From: Thermomicrobiales bacterium
GTDB taxonomy: Bacteria > Chloroflexota > Chloroflexia > Thermomicrobiales > UBA6265
DNA length: 45,967 nt
Assembly (NCBI GenBank): GCA_020432165.1
Contig: JAGQGU010000014.1
Span: 1,174 to 47,140 of the forward strand
Direction: 5' to 3'
Within the stretch, counting starts at the first letter, position 1. Each line of letters begins with the position of its first letter. Below the pieces are notes generated by a model. The model saw only the letters and a program-made list of their open reading frames with translations, was not told the DNA's origin and did no database searches. Below are positions 30,945-39,151 of the stretch, in pieces. The position numbers and the translations under genes were made by a program.

Positions 30945-33746
30945 ATGGCAGCAAACCGCCCGCAACCCCGCCTGGATTTCGGCAGTGCGCGTAACTGGAA
31001 TACCATCGAAGCCAACGCCCGCAAGTTCGTAAGCGAGTGGAAAGATGCGGAAGGATACGAGCGTGGCGAGAGCCAAAGCTTCTGGAGCGATTTCCTTACC
31101 GTCTTCGGAATCGACCGCAAGCGTGCCGGTGCCTTCTTCGAATATCGCACCCGTAAGCTCTCCGGTGCGCCCGGTTTTGTCGATCTCTTCTGGCCCGGAC
31201 GCCTCGTGGCCGAGCAAAAGTCCGCCGGACGCGACCTGAACAAGGCGATCGAGCAGGCGCTTGATTATCTTCCTGCCATGCCCGACCACGAACTTCCCCG
31301 TGCTATCGTCGCCAGCGATTTTCGTACCTTCGATCTCGTGCGACTCGATCGCGTCGGCTCGGGACTGCAGAACGTAGCCTCGGGGTTGATCCCCGGGGAT
31401 GGAAGAGTCACCTTCACGCTGGAGCAACTCCCTGATCGCGTGAAGCTTTTCGACTTCCTCTTCGATCTCGATGAATCGCTACTGAGCGAGCAGAATCCGG
31501 TCAATGTCAAAGCTGCGCAGGATATCGCCAAAATCCATGAGCATCTGGAGAAACGCGGCTACACAGGTAAAGATCTGGAGATATTCCTCACCCGTATTGT
31601 TTTCTGCCTTTTCGCCGAGGACACCGGTATCTTTGCGCCAATGCAGTTTTATCGCTATGTACGCGACGAATCTAACGCCGATGGGCGCAATCTGGGCGGC
31701 GCGCTGCGTGATCTCTTTGAAGTGCTGAATACTTCGCCCGACCAGCGCATGCAAAGCGATCTCAACGAGTTTCCATATGTGAACGGCGGACTCTTCGCTG
31801 ATCCTATCCGCACACCGCAACTCGATGCCGATGTGCGCCACGCGATTCTCACCGCCAGCACCGGCAATGACTGGAAGGATGTGAATCCGAGTATCTTCGG
31901 CTCCATGTTCCAGGGAGTGATGAATGAAACCGAGCGTCGTAACCTCGGTGCCCATTACACCAGCGAGAAGAACATCCTTCGGCTGATTCAGCCATTGTTC
32001 CTGGACGATCTCTATGCCGAGTTCGATATCGCGAAGAACAGCCGCAATCGGCTCGAACGCTTCCACGACAAGATCGCGAACCTCAAGTTCCTTGATCCTG
32101 CCTGCGGGAGTGGCAACTTCCTCGTGATCACCTATCGCGAACTCCGTCGCCTGGAACACAAGGTCCTGAAAGAGTTGCTCGGCGACCAGACATTCGGACT
32201 CGATATGGCTCATCTGATTCGGGTGACGCCAGACCAGATGGCAGGTATCGAACTTGAGGAGTTCCCCGCCAAGGTGGCGCAACTGGCGCTGTGGCTAACC
32301 GACCATCAGATGAATATCGAGGCTGCCAAGACCTTCGGTGGCTCCGTCGATCTCTATATGCGTATTCCTATCAAGAGTCACCCTCGCATCGTCCACGCCA
32401 ACGCCCTCACGACCGATTGGGGAGACGTCGTGGAACTCAGCGATCTGGACTATATCATCGGCAATCCACCGTTTGTCGGAAAACACTATCGTACTCGCGA
32501 AATGTCCGACGAGTTGGCATCACTTTTCAATGGCATCAAAGGAGCGGGAAACCTCGATTACGTGGTGGGATGGTATATCAAAGCCGCCAGATGTATGGAG
32601 CAGAACTCAGCGATTCGTGCGGCATTTGTGTCCACCAACTCCATTTCCCAGGGGGAACAGGTAGCCGCCTTGTGGTCAGCTCTTAGGTCCTATGGGATTC
32701 AGATTTCGTTTGCACACCAGACATTCCAATGGCGGAACGAGGCGCCTGGTGTTGCAGCAGTACATTGTGTAATCATCGGCTTTCAGATTGGCAAACCCAC
32801 AAAACGACGATTGTTTACTTACGATTCCATCAAGAGTGAACCTACTGAACAACTTGTGGCGAACGTAAGCCCATACCTCGTCGAAGCGCCAAGTGTTGTT
32901 GTCGAAAAATCAACCAGACCTCTTTCGCCGGGGGTTCCTCTATTAGGTAATGGAGGTAAACCTGTTGAAGGTGGACATCTGCTCCTGACAACTGCGGAAA
33001 GAGATGCACTATTGGGACAGGAACCCATGGCCGGTGAGTATGTCCGCCCATTCACAATGGGAGATGAGTTCATCAATGGGCAGGAGCGATGGTGTTTGTG
33101 GCTCGAGAATGCAGACCCTGGGAAAATTCGTCAAATGCCAGAGGTCTTGAAACGTGTTGATCTTGTGCGCGAATACCGGCTGAAAAGTACAAAAGCTGCA
33201 ACGCGGGACCTTGCGAAATACCCAATGAGATTTGCCGAGATTAGGACGTCGTCGCTGCCCTACCTGGCCATTCCCAAGGTTTCATCGGAGCGACGTGAGT
33301 ATATCCCAATGGGCTACCTACATCCGCAGGTTGTCCCGGGGGATAAGGTGTTCTTCTTACCGGAAAGCTCCCTTTACGCGTTCGGCATCCTTACTTCGAA
33401 TATGCACATGGCCTGGATGCGAACGGTCGCGGGACGGCTCAAGAGCGACTACAGCTATTCGATTCAGATCGTCTACAACAACTTTCCCTGGCCGGAGGAT
33501 GTGACCGACGCGCAGCACCAGAAAATTGAGCAGTTGGCCCAGGCCGTGCTAGATGCACGCGCCAACCACCCCGGCAGCACCCTCGCCGATCTCTACGATC
33601 CACTCGCCATGCCAGCCGACCTCCGCAAAGCCCACACCGAGCTAGATCGTGCCGTGGACAAGCTCTACCGCTCGAAGAAGTTTGAGAGTGATGATGAACG
33701 CGTCGCGATGTTGCTGGCTCGGTATCAGAAGTTGGTGGGTGAATAG
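30945..33746 (+). CDS. MmeI-type (type IIL) restriction-modification enzyme
   Basis: A 933-residue single-chain restriction and methylation enzyme. The N-terminal nuclease has D-x9-E-x-K in VDLFWPGRLVAEQKSAGRD (about residues 78-96), the MmeI spacing. A helical linker leads to the N6-adenine methyltransferase with motif I LDPACGSGNFLVI (about 383-395) and motif IV DYIIGNPPFVGKHY (about 502-515). The C-terminal part holds the target-recognition domain and a conserved SDYSYSIQIVYNNFPWPE segment. Base composition drops to AT-richer sequence at about 32.55-33.4 kb, over the recognition domain, which hints at exchange of that part. A GC-rich palindromic repeat lies in frame at 31373-31398. Confidence 0.9.
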   Translation: MAANRPQPRLDFGSARNWNTIEANARKFVSEWKDAEGYERGESQSFWSDFLTVFGIDRKRAGAFFEYRTRKLSGAPGFVDLFWPGRLVAEQKSAGRDLNKAIEQALDYLPAMPDHELPRAIVASDFRTFDLVRLDRVGSGLQNVASGLIPGDGRVTFTLEQLPDRVKLFDFLFDLDESLLSEQNPVNVKAAQDIAKIHEHLEKRGYTGKDLEIFLTRIVFCLFAEDTGIFAPMQFYRYVRDESNADGRNLGGALRDLFEVLNTSPDQRMQSDLNEFPYVNGGLFADPIRTPQLDADVRHAILTASTGNDWKDVNPSIFGSMFQGVMNETERRNLGAHYTSEKNILRLIQPLFLDDLYAEFDIAKNSRNRLERFHDKIANLKFLDPACGSGNFLVITYRELRRLEHKVLKELLGDQTFGLDMAHLIRVTPDQMAGIELEEFPAKVAQLALWLTDHQMNIEAAKTFGGSVDLYMRIPIKSHPRIVHANALTTDWGDVVELSDLDYIIGNPPFVGKHYRTREMSDELASLFNGIKGAGNLDYVVGWYIKAARCMEQNSAIRAAFVSTNSISQGEQVAALWSALRSYGIQISFAHQTFQWRNEAPGVAAVHCVIIGFQIGKPTKRRLFTYDSIKSEPTEQLVANVSPYLVEAPSVVVEKSTRPLSPGVPLLGNGGKPVEGGHLLLTTAERDALLGQEPMAGEYVRPFTMGDEFINGQERWCLWLENADPGKIRQMPEVLKRVDLVREYRLKSTKAATRDLAKYPMRFAEIRTSSLPYLAIPKVSSERREYIPMGYLHPQVVPGDKVFFLPESSLYAFGILTSNMHMAWMRTVAGRLKSDYSYSIQIVYNNFPWPEDVTDAQHQKIEQLAQAVLDARANHPGSTLADLYDPLAMPADLRKAHTELDRAVDKLYRSKKFESDDERVAMLLARYQKLVGE
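31373..31398. repeat. GTAGC-type palindrome embedded in the MmeI-type gene
   Basis: cgtagcctcggggttgatccccgggg is the same element type as the intergenic copies at 39732, 39783 and 43482. It is read in frame as the peptide NVASGLIPGDG at about residues 143-153, between the nuclease and the linker region. Confidence 0.7.
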
Positions 33747-33765
33747 GATTGAATGGAAGAGTGCC

Positions 33766-34458
33766 ATGACAGGAAATACGCTTCTAGACTGGATTTTGGC
33801 GTTGGGGTTCCCTTCGCTCGTGGGCGTTGTCGTGACGAGCATTTTCGATCTCAAGCGTGATGTGAGGCGGCTGAAGAAGGAGCTTGAGGTTGAGGAAAAG
33901 CGAGAGCAGTTTGAAGAGCGACAGTTGGCGCAGACGCAGAAGCACACAATGGCGGCAATGCGTCTTCAGGAGCGAGTAACTCATGAGTCCAATATAGTGC
34001 GCGCCGAACTCCAGAGAGAACAGCAATGGATTGATCTGTATCATTCGAGTCTGCAACTAACTATTCAGAAACTGAGACAGCTTTCAGACATATCTCGTGG
34101 CCTAATAAGACAACGTTCTGTGCTTGCGGCTCAAGACTGGACAACGGTGGAGGACGAAAAGCTTGCACGAGATCTGCATGAAGAAGCGCTGGCTGTGGCA
34201 CGTGAGATTGAATTTGCCATCATTATCTTAGGGAAAGGTGCCATTGCGAAGGTTGCCAAGGACGCTGTTGACAAAGGGAGAATATTTGTCGAGAAGGCGG
34301 ACCGCAATGAGCCAACACAAGAAGCTCTGGATGATTTCGATGTAGCTTTGAGTAGTTTCTACGGTCAAGCAGCGGAATCGGTACAGAATCTTAGAGTCGA
34401 CATGTCCGTCGGTAGGTATCGTTTGGAGCAGGAATTCTGGGAGGATGCGGCAACCTAA
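33766..34458 (+). CDS. Membrane-anchored coiled-coil protein of unknown function
   Basis: A 230-residue protein with one N-terminal membrane helix (TLLDWILALGFPSLVGVVVT), a charged coiled coil (LKRDVRRLKKELEVEEKREQ and following, to about residue 90) and a helical C-terminal half. I do not recognise the family. It starts 19 bp after the restriction-modification gene in the same direction, and its composition is AT-richer than that of most of the window, suggesting that it moved with a defence cassette. No catalytic motif is visible. Confidence 0.65.
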   Translation: MTGNTLLDWILALGFPSLVGVVVTSIFDLKRDVRRLKKELEVEEKREQFEERQLAQTQKHTMAAMRLQERVTHESNIVRAELQREQQWIDLYHSSLQLTIQKLRQLSDISRGLIRQRSVLAAQDWTTVEDEKLARDLHEEALAVAREIEFAIIILGKGAIAKVAKDAVDKGRIFVEKADRNEPTQEALDDFDVALSSFYGQAAESVQNLRVDMSVGRYRLEQEFWEDAAT

Positions 34459-34540
34459 TGCAAATTTCATTGTCGGCTAGACGCATCGTCGATGACCAGT
34501 TCACATAGGCTAACGGTGATCGCTGGTCGTAGTCATCACC

Positions 34541-35230
34541 CTATTTTAGATTGGATTTTCTATCACGATCCTTAATCGCGAATAGGGCCCCTTCTGGAAG
34601 CTCATCATAAAGTGCTTCAATTTCTCGGGGTTTTGCAATCGCCTCATCTACAATAAGGTTCAGAAGGCCGAAGATCTTGTGCACCGTGATCGGATCTTCT
34701 TCCATATTAAGTTGACCTGGATGTACTGCACGGTTTCCTGTAATTCTTAGGATGTCCATTGCTTTGATTACTCGATCCGGTACACCAGCTGTTTGCAAAG
34801 TGCCAATCATCTGATTAATCGATCCTTTTGTTCCGGTTAACTCTTCGCAAAGCATCTGTAAAGCCAACCTAATCAAAGCACCAGCAGCTCTAGGAGAAAC
34901 TCCAGCAACACTCCGAGCTTCTAGATATTGGTTCTGGATATCTGGGGACATATCTTTATGAGGTAATGGAATGTTTGCATCTGTGGGAGGAAATAGGAGT
35001 CGATCGCCACTGTCAAAGAAACACAATCCTCCACATACACAGCATTCTCGGATCGTCATGTTTCTGATCCTCGTCATTGGTGCCCCGCTGTATATGGTTG
35101 GTGCCTGAGTAACGGTACTTGCATTAACATTGACAACCAATTGCTGGGCGAATGCCCCACAATACGGACAGTCGAATGCTCCTACTGATGAGTCAGAAGT
35201 GGGTTTCACAAAACTAAGCATGCCAGACAT
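34541..35230 (-). CDS. DUF4145-like protein with zinc-ribbon start
   Basis: A 229-residue protein that opens with a zinc-ribbon pair (FDCPYCGAF at about 19 and ECCVCGGLCF at about 62). It continues with a helical DUF4145-like domain: NQYLEARSVAGVSPRAAGAL, IRLALQMLCEELTG and the ITGNRAVHPGQL segment. Such domains are often found in defence-associated and restriction proteins. It is AT-rich compared with the host genes and convergent with the coiled-coil gene, which points to acquired DNA. Start ATG at 35230 has no strong ribosome site. Confidence 0.72.
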   Translation of the reverse strand: MSGMLSFVKPTSDSSVGAFDCPYCGAFAQQLVVNVNASTVTQAPTIYSGAPMTRIRNMTIRECCVCGGLCFFDSGDRLLFPPTDANIPLPHKDMSPDIQNQYLEARSVAGVSPRAAGALIRLALQMLCEELTGTKGSINQMIGTLQTAGVPDRVIKAMDILRITGNRAVHPGQLNMEEDPITVHKIFGLLNLIVDEAIAKPREIEALYDELPEGALFAIKDRDRKSNLK

Positions 35231-35452
35231 TTTTTGCCACCTGTTCAGCCGAAATCCTTGGATAGCATATTCTACTTTCCTTATTCTAGGTTGTTGACTG
35301 GAGAGTCAGTTGTAGGCTGGATGACTCAACTAAAGACTGAACATTATTCCATTTGTAGATGGAGGTTGTGGAAACCAGATAGGATAGTTCATCATCAACT
35401 CACCGCGCCTATGAGCTATAGATTGCATCCGCCTAGTTTTAGGATCATCTGA

Positions 35453-35566
35453 AAAACTCGAAGACACCCCAAGCCGATTTCTCGGCCTGGGGTTCCCCGA
35501 TCCCCGGGCATAAAGCCCGAGGCTACATTTGCATTGGTCACCGCATATCAAATGCGGGGCTACGGG
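35453..35566. repeat. Cluster of hairpins behind the capsid gene
   Basis: CCCCAAGCCGA/TCGGCCTGGGG (35467-35491) forms a long stem. On the minus strand it is followed by tgtcttcgagttttt, so it may end transcription of block C. GGGC-ataaa-GCCC and CCGCAT-atcaa-ATGCGG (35541-35557) follow, joined to GAGGCTAC and GGGGCTAC strings of the palindrome family. The remainder of 35231-35452 shows no gene. Confidence 0.55.
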
Positions 35567-35568
35567 CG

Positions 35569-36456
35569 TTACGCTGTAATCCCTTCCAACTTGGCAGCCC
35601 CCAATGTATTGAATAGCGCCAGGCCGCAGTACCACTTCAGCCGGGTTCGGGTGGCATCCTTGGTCTCCAGTTCGCCGACGCGTTCGACGGTGATGCCGTT
35701 GTGTTCCAGACCCATCACGCCGCTGCCTTGACCGAACTTGACGGCGTAGATGGTGCTCAACCCGCTTCCGCTGCCAAGCGTGCGGGCATCCGAGATGAAA
35801 TCGTCGATCACAATCGGGATGCCATCATAGAACTCCACCTGCTGACCGAACTGGTTAATCCCGCTTTCCAGCACGGTGCCGGAGCTCCGACGCAGATCCT
35901 TCAACTTGCGTCGGGTGCGCTTGCTCATGAAGAGCGCCTCCGGCTTGCCCGGCTTCACCTTGTCGATTAGCTCGTCCATCATCGCCAGCGTCAATGCCGC
36001 CCCGTTGGCGCCAGCCAGCAGCGTCTGCCCTACCGGCACGAGCTTGTGCAGACCATCGAAGCTCTTGGCATTCACACCGATATCGCCATTGAAGAAGGAA
36101 TCACTGAATCCGTGCGCGATCGATTTCGCCCGGTTGCCAATGACCTCCGCCTCGATATCGTTGGCGTCGGCATAGGTCGCCTGGAGGAAGTTATCGACAT
36201 CGGCATCGCCACCCAGAATCGTGAGTTGCGTGGTGGCCTGGGTAAAGGTGGGTGTGCCCTCTGTCCAGGTATCGCCGGGGATATAGAAGTTTGCCGCAGC
36301 CATGGTGGCCTCGCGGTTATAGGTGACGCTGGTACCGGTCACCTGCAGGAAGGGGAGGTAGTTCAGCACTGCGCTCTCCTTAACAACGGTTTCGATGACT
36401 CCGCGCTGGAGCATATCGTTGCTCAGCTTGGCGGCTTCGGATTTGGTAATAGCCAT
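35569..36456 (-). CDS. Phage major capsid protein (HK97-like)
   Basis: A 295-residue capsid protein. It begins AITKSEAAKLSNDMLQRGVI, has the N-arm/E-loop part with LPFLQVTGTSVTYNRE and EGTPTFTQATTQLTILGGDA, and the P- and A-domain pattern LMMDELIDKVKPGKPEALFM, SKRTRRKLKDLRRSSG and FYDGIPIVIDDFI. This is the layout of HK97-fold major capsid proteins. The start at 36456 follows GAAGGAG; the frame is open to 36528 but crosses a hairpin. Nearby is a scaffold-like gene and no protease, so maturation may rely on a separate scaffold. Confidence 0.85.
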   Translation of the reverse strand: MAITKSEAAKLSNDMLQRGVIETVVKESAVLNYLPFLQVTGTSVTYNREATMAAANFYIPGDTWTEGTPTFTQATTQLTILGGDADVDNFLQATYADANDIEAEVIGNRAKSIAHGFSDSFFNGDIGVNAKSFDGLHKLVPVGQTLLAGANGAALTLAMMDELIDKVKPGKPEALFMSKRTRRKLKDLRRSSGTVLESGINQFGQQVEFYDGIPIVIDDFISDARTLGSGSGLSTIYAVKFGQGSGVMGLEHNGITVERVGELETKDATRTRLKWYCGLALFNTLGAAKLEGITA

Positions 36457-36475
36457 GAGATGTTTCTCCTTCTGT

Positions 36476-36505
36476 AAAAAAACAGCATCGCCCACGTGGG
36501 CGATG
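36476..36505 (-). terminator. Hairpin with seven-T tract before the capsid gene
   Basis: On the minus strand CATCGCCCAC pairs with GTGGGCGATG, then gctgttttttt. The stem ends about 30 nt before the capsid ATG, inside block C. A second hairpin (GGCGCAC/GTGCGCC, 36552-36570) lies just upstream. The gap matches the one before the large virion gene at 16019-16048. Either attenuation or an RNA-stabilising role is possible. Confidence 0.65.
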
Positions 36506-36580
36506 TGATGATGTGGTTCACCGGGCACGAGACCCAGATGTCACTGAATAGAGGCGCACCGCGTGTGCGCCCCGATGCTC

Positions 36581-36853
36581 CTACGTTCCCGATGGCCGCA
36601 GGGGCGGCAGTGCTGCCAGACCGCGCCGAATCTTCTCGGATGTCGGCAGGTCATCGATATTGAAGACCATCGCGGTATTCCCACCGGCGGGAACGTGGAG
36701 CGGGGTGATGCTGGCGAGAAGTTCCTTCTTCGCCTCGGCAATCACCTCCTGCACCATTGCTTGCAGTTCCTCCAGCCCGGGAAGGGTGGGTTGCTGCGGT
36801 GTGGACGGATCATCGCTCGCGAGCGTGATCGGATCGAGAGGGGTACTGTGCAT
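36581..36853 (-). CDS. Small scaffold-like protein of phage block C
   Basis: A 90-residue protein with an acidic, Pro-rich start, a helix (GLEELQAMVQEVIAEAKKEL) and a short tail containing FNIDDLPTSEKIRRGLAALP. It has no recognised family. It lies directly upstream of the major capsid gene, where scaffolding or capsid-assembly proteins are usually found, and it is the first gene behind copy 3 of the 18-bp element. AAGGAGG lies just before the ATG. Confidence 0.55.
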   Translation of the reverse strand: MHSTPLDPITLASDDPSTPQQPTLPGLEELQAMVQEVIAEAKKELLASITPLHVPAGGNTAMVFNIDDLPTSEKIRRGLAALPPLRPSGT

Positions 36854-36894
36854 GGAAACCTCCTTGCATTAATCGGTGGCTAGTGCCTCCGCTG

Positions 36895-36912
36895 CTATCT
36901 ATACGCATTGGC
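36895..36912 (-). promoter_or_regulatory. Shared 18-bp phage-block element, copy 3
   Basis: ctatctatacgcattggc on the + strand, one mismatch from copy 1. On the minus strand the TATAGAT core ends 44 nt before the ATG at 36853. No LexA-like box was found in the surrounding 150 bp. Confidence 0.7.
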
Positions 36913-37067
36913 GAGAAAAGTGCCGGAAATGCCCGCCACCATCAGCCCCACCGGCGAGGCAGCGCATACCCGGGAGCATGGTTCCCGGAAGGAAACAGGG
37001 CTCGACCGCACCGGCGGGCTGGGGTATGATGCCCCGAGTGCCTTTCGCTTCCCTATCGTGAGCCGCC

Positions 37068-38312
37068 ATGTCTACCGAACCCATTGAGACGCACCTGGAG
37101 AAACCCGGCGCCTTTGAGGCGCTGAAAAACGCATTCTTCGCCCGGTATGTCGGCTCCGTTTCCTTCAGCCTTATCGGGATGTGGATTCGCATCACCGCCA
37201 TGGGCTATCTCGTGTACGATCTCACCGAGGATCCGTTCAAACTCGGTCTCATCGGTGTCGTTCAGGGTGCGCCACAGCTGGTCTTTGGGCCGCTCGCCGG
37301 TGCCTACCTGGATCGGCTGGATCGGCGCAAGGTGCTGATGGGCGTGCAATTCACCCTCATGGCCTGCATGCTCTTCCTCAGTTGGCTGGTCTGGACAGAA
37401 ACGGTCACCTTCGGCTGGTTGGTCGCGATCTCGGTGATCGTCGGTGCCTCGGCATCGTTCGATTGGCCGGCACGGCTCAGCATTCTGCCGCTGTTGGTGA
37501 GCCGACGCGAACTCCCGAGCGCGGTCGCGATTCACGCCGCCGCCTTCAACGGCGCCCGCGTGATTGGACCGGCCCTGGCTGGCTGGATGATCGCGCTCAT
37601 CGGTATGGCGGGCAGTTTCCTTGTTTCCGGATTACTGAATACGCCCTATCTCATCATGCTCTTTGGCATGGCCGCGCTTATTCCCACCGCGCCAGCAGTC
37701 GGCGAGGTCGTCGAAAAGCCGTTCCATTCGTTGATGGAGGGCTATCGCTACATCTGGCGGACGGTGGAGATTCGCACGCTTATCGGCAACGATCTCTTCC
37801 CGATCATCATCGGTATGAGCTATCAAACCATGACACCCGCCATCGCCAGGGATGTCTTCAATCTCGGTGCTGGTGGCCTGGGTGTGCTCATGACCGCGAC
37901 CGGTATCGGCTCGCTCGCCGGTACGCTGTTGGTGACCCGACTCAACGGCAGGCGTAATCGTGGACGCATCGTGCTGATGGGCCTCTCCTCGTTCGCGGTG
38001 CTGATCGTGATCTACGGTCTAAGCTCGACGCTCTGGCTGAGCATCCTCGCCATCAGTATGGTCGGCTTTGGCTACGCTGTCGCCAGCACCATGAACGATA
38101 CGCTGATTCAGTTGAAGGTGGATGATCGTTATCGCGGGCGCGTGATGGCGGCCTACTCCACCATCTGGGGGTTCTCGCCGGCCGGTGGATTGCTGGCAGG
38201 ACTCATGGCGAACTATGTCGGTTTGCAATGGGCCGTAGCGCTGAATGGCTTCATTGTGCTGGCGTATGTGGTCTTCCTTTGGTTCTGCACACCGATGCAG
38301 CGGATCGATTAG
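37068..38312 (+). CDS. MFS exporter (MFS_3/EntS-like)
   Basis: A 414-residue integral membrane protein with about twelve hydrophobic segments. The family landmarks are FFARYVGSVSFSLIGMWIRI, the loop 2-3 motif GPLAGAYLDRLDRRKVLMGV (G-x-x-x-D-R-x-D-R-R), and in the second half RYRGRVMAAYSTIWGFSPAGG. This group includes siderophore and drug exporters such as EntS-like proteins. Substrate is unknown. It is divergent from phage block C. Confidence 0.9.
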   Translation: MSTEPIETHLEKPGAFEALKNAFFARYVGSVSFSLIGMWIRITAMGYLVYDLTEDPFKLGLIGVVQGAPQLVFGPLAGAYLDRLDRRKVLMGVQFTLMACMLFLSWLVWTETVTFGWLVAISVIVGASASFDWPARLSILPLLVSRRELPSAVAIHAAAFNGARVIGPALAGWMIALIGMAGSFLVSGLLNTPYLIMLFGMAALIPTAPAVGEVVEKPFHSLMEGYRYIWRTVEIRTLIGNDLFPIIIGMSYQTMTPAIARDVFNLGAGGLGVLMTATGIGSLAGTLLVTRLNGRRNRGRIVLMGLSSFAVLIVIYGLSSTLWLSILAISMVGFGYAVASTMNDTLIQLKVDDRYRGRVMAAYSTIWGFSPAGGLLAGLMANYVGLQWAVALNGFIVLAYVVFLWFCTPMQRID

Positions 38313-38356
38313 GCGCGTACCGTTCCATCGATGAGTATCATTACAGGCAGCTAATC

Positions 38357-39151
38357 ATGGTCGCATTGATCGACCGCGCTCGTCATTGGATCGTTATGAC
38401 AACTCCATCCCGCCGCCAGCCAAATATCGCCGAAGCCCAGCCCGCCAATGCCTCGGCTCTGGATGTGATGAACACCCTGCCCGATCCCGATTGGTATGAG
38501 CAGGTGAATGGTGTGGAGGGGCCAACCGTCTATACCGATCCCGAGAATGCACCGGTGCGGATACTCGGGATCGGTGGCACGACCAGCGAGAAGAGCTGGA
38601 GCCTTGTCCCGCTGGATATCGCGCTGGATCGTGCCGCAGCTGCCGGTGCCGATGTCGTTCGCGCAACCGTCTACGAGCTTGATCTGCCGATGTTCCGTAC
38701 CGATTGGAAGCTGGAACAGTATCCACCCACGCTGCCATGGTTGCTGGATCAGATTCGCCAGGCCGATGGCATCATCATTTGCTCGCCCACCTATCACGGC
38801 ACCATGAGCGGTGCCATCAAGAACCTGCTCGATATGCTGATCTTCCTCGGATGGGATAAACCCGCCTACCTCGGTGGCAAACCTGTGGCGTTGATGGCCT
38901 ACGGTGGCATGACCAGCATGGGTGTGCTCAGCGGGCTGACCCAGGTGGTGCGTGGTTTGAAAGGCATCACCGTGCCAACGCATATCGCCGTGCCAGAGCG
39001 CGCGGTTGATCGAGAGCGCATCGAGATTACGGACGAGCGCGTGCTCGATCGTATCGATGAGATGGTCACGGAGCTCATGCGCTTTGCCCGCCAGTTGCGC
39101 CAACCGCATCAGGCACCGAATATCCCACCACGCCGCGGTGGCGTACGATGA
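38357..39151 (+). CDS. NADPH-dependent FMN reductase family protein
   Basis: A flavodoxin-fold reductase: RILGIGGTTSEKSWSLVPLD binds the FMN phosphate, ADGIIICSPTYHGTMSGAIK and NLLDMLIFLGW are the central family signature, and GGKPVALMAYGG follows. An N-terminal extension of about 60 residues precedes the domain. The start at 38357 is the first ATG after the MFS stop; 38396 is also possible. The stop overlaps the ATG of a second, related reductase by 4 bp, so they are expressed together and may form a heterodimer. Confidence 0.85.
   Translation: MVALIDRARHWIVMTTPSRRQPNIAEAQPANASALDVMNTLPDPDWYEQVNGVEGPTVYTDPENAPVRILGIGGTTSEKSWSLVPLDIALDRAAAAGADVVRATVYELDLPMFRTDWKLEQYPPTLPWLLDQIRQADGIIICSPTYHGTMSGAIKNLLDMLIFLGWDKPAYLGGKPVALMAYGGMTSMGVLSGLTQVVRGLKGITVPTHIAVPERAVDRERIEITDERVLDRIDEMVTELMRFARQLRQPHQAPNIPPRRGGVR

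Noticed and set aside
36940-37000. A LexA-like box at the head of block C
   Set aside because: The nearest candidate (GGGAGCATGGTTCCC) does not fit GAAC-N4-GTTC.
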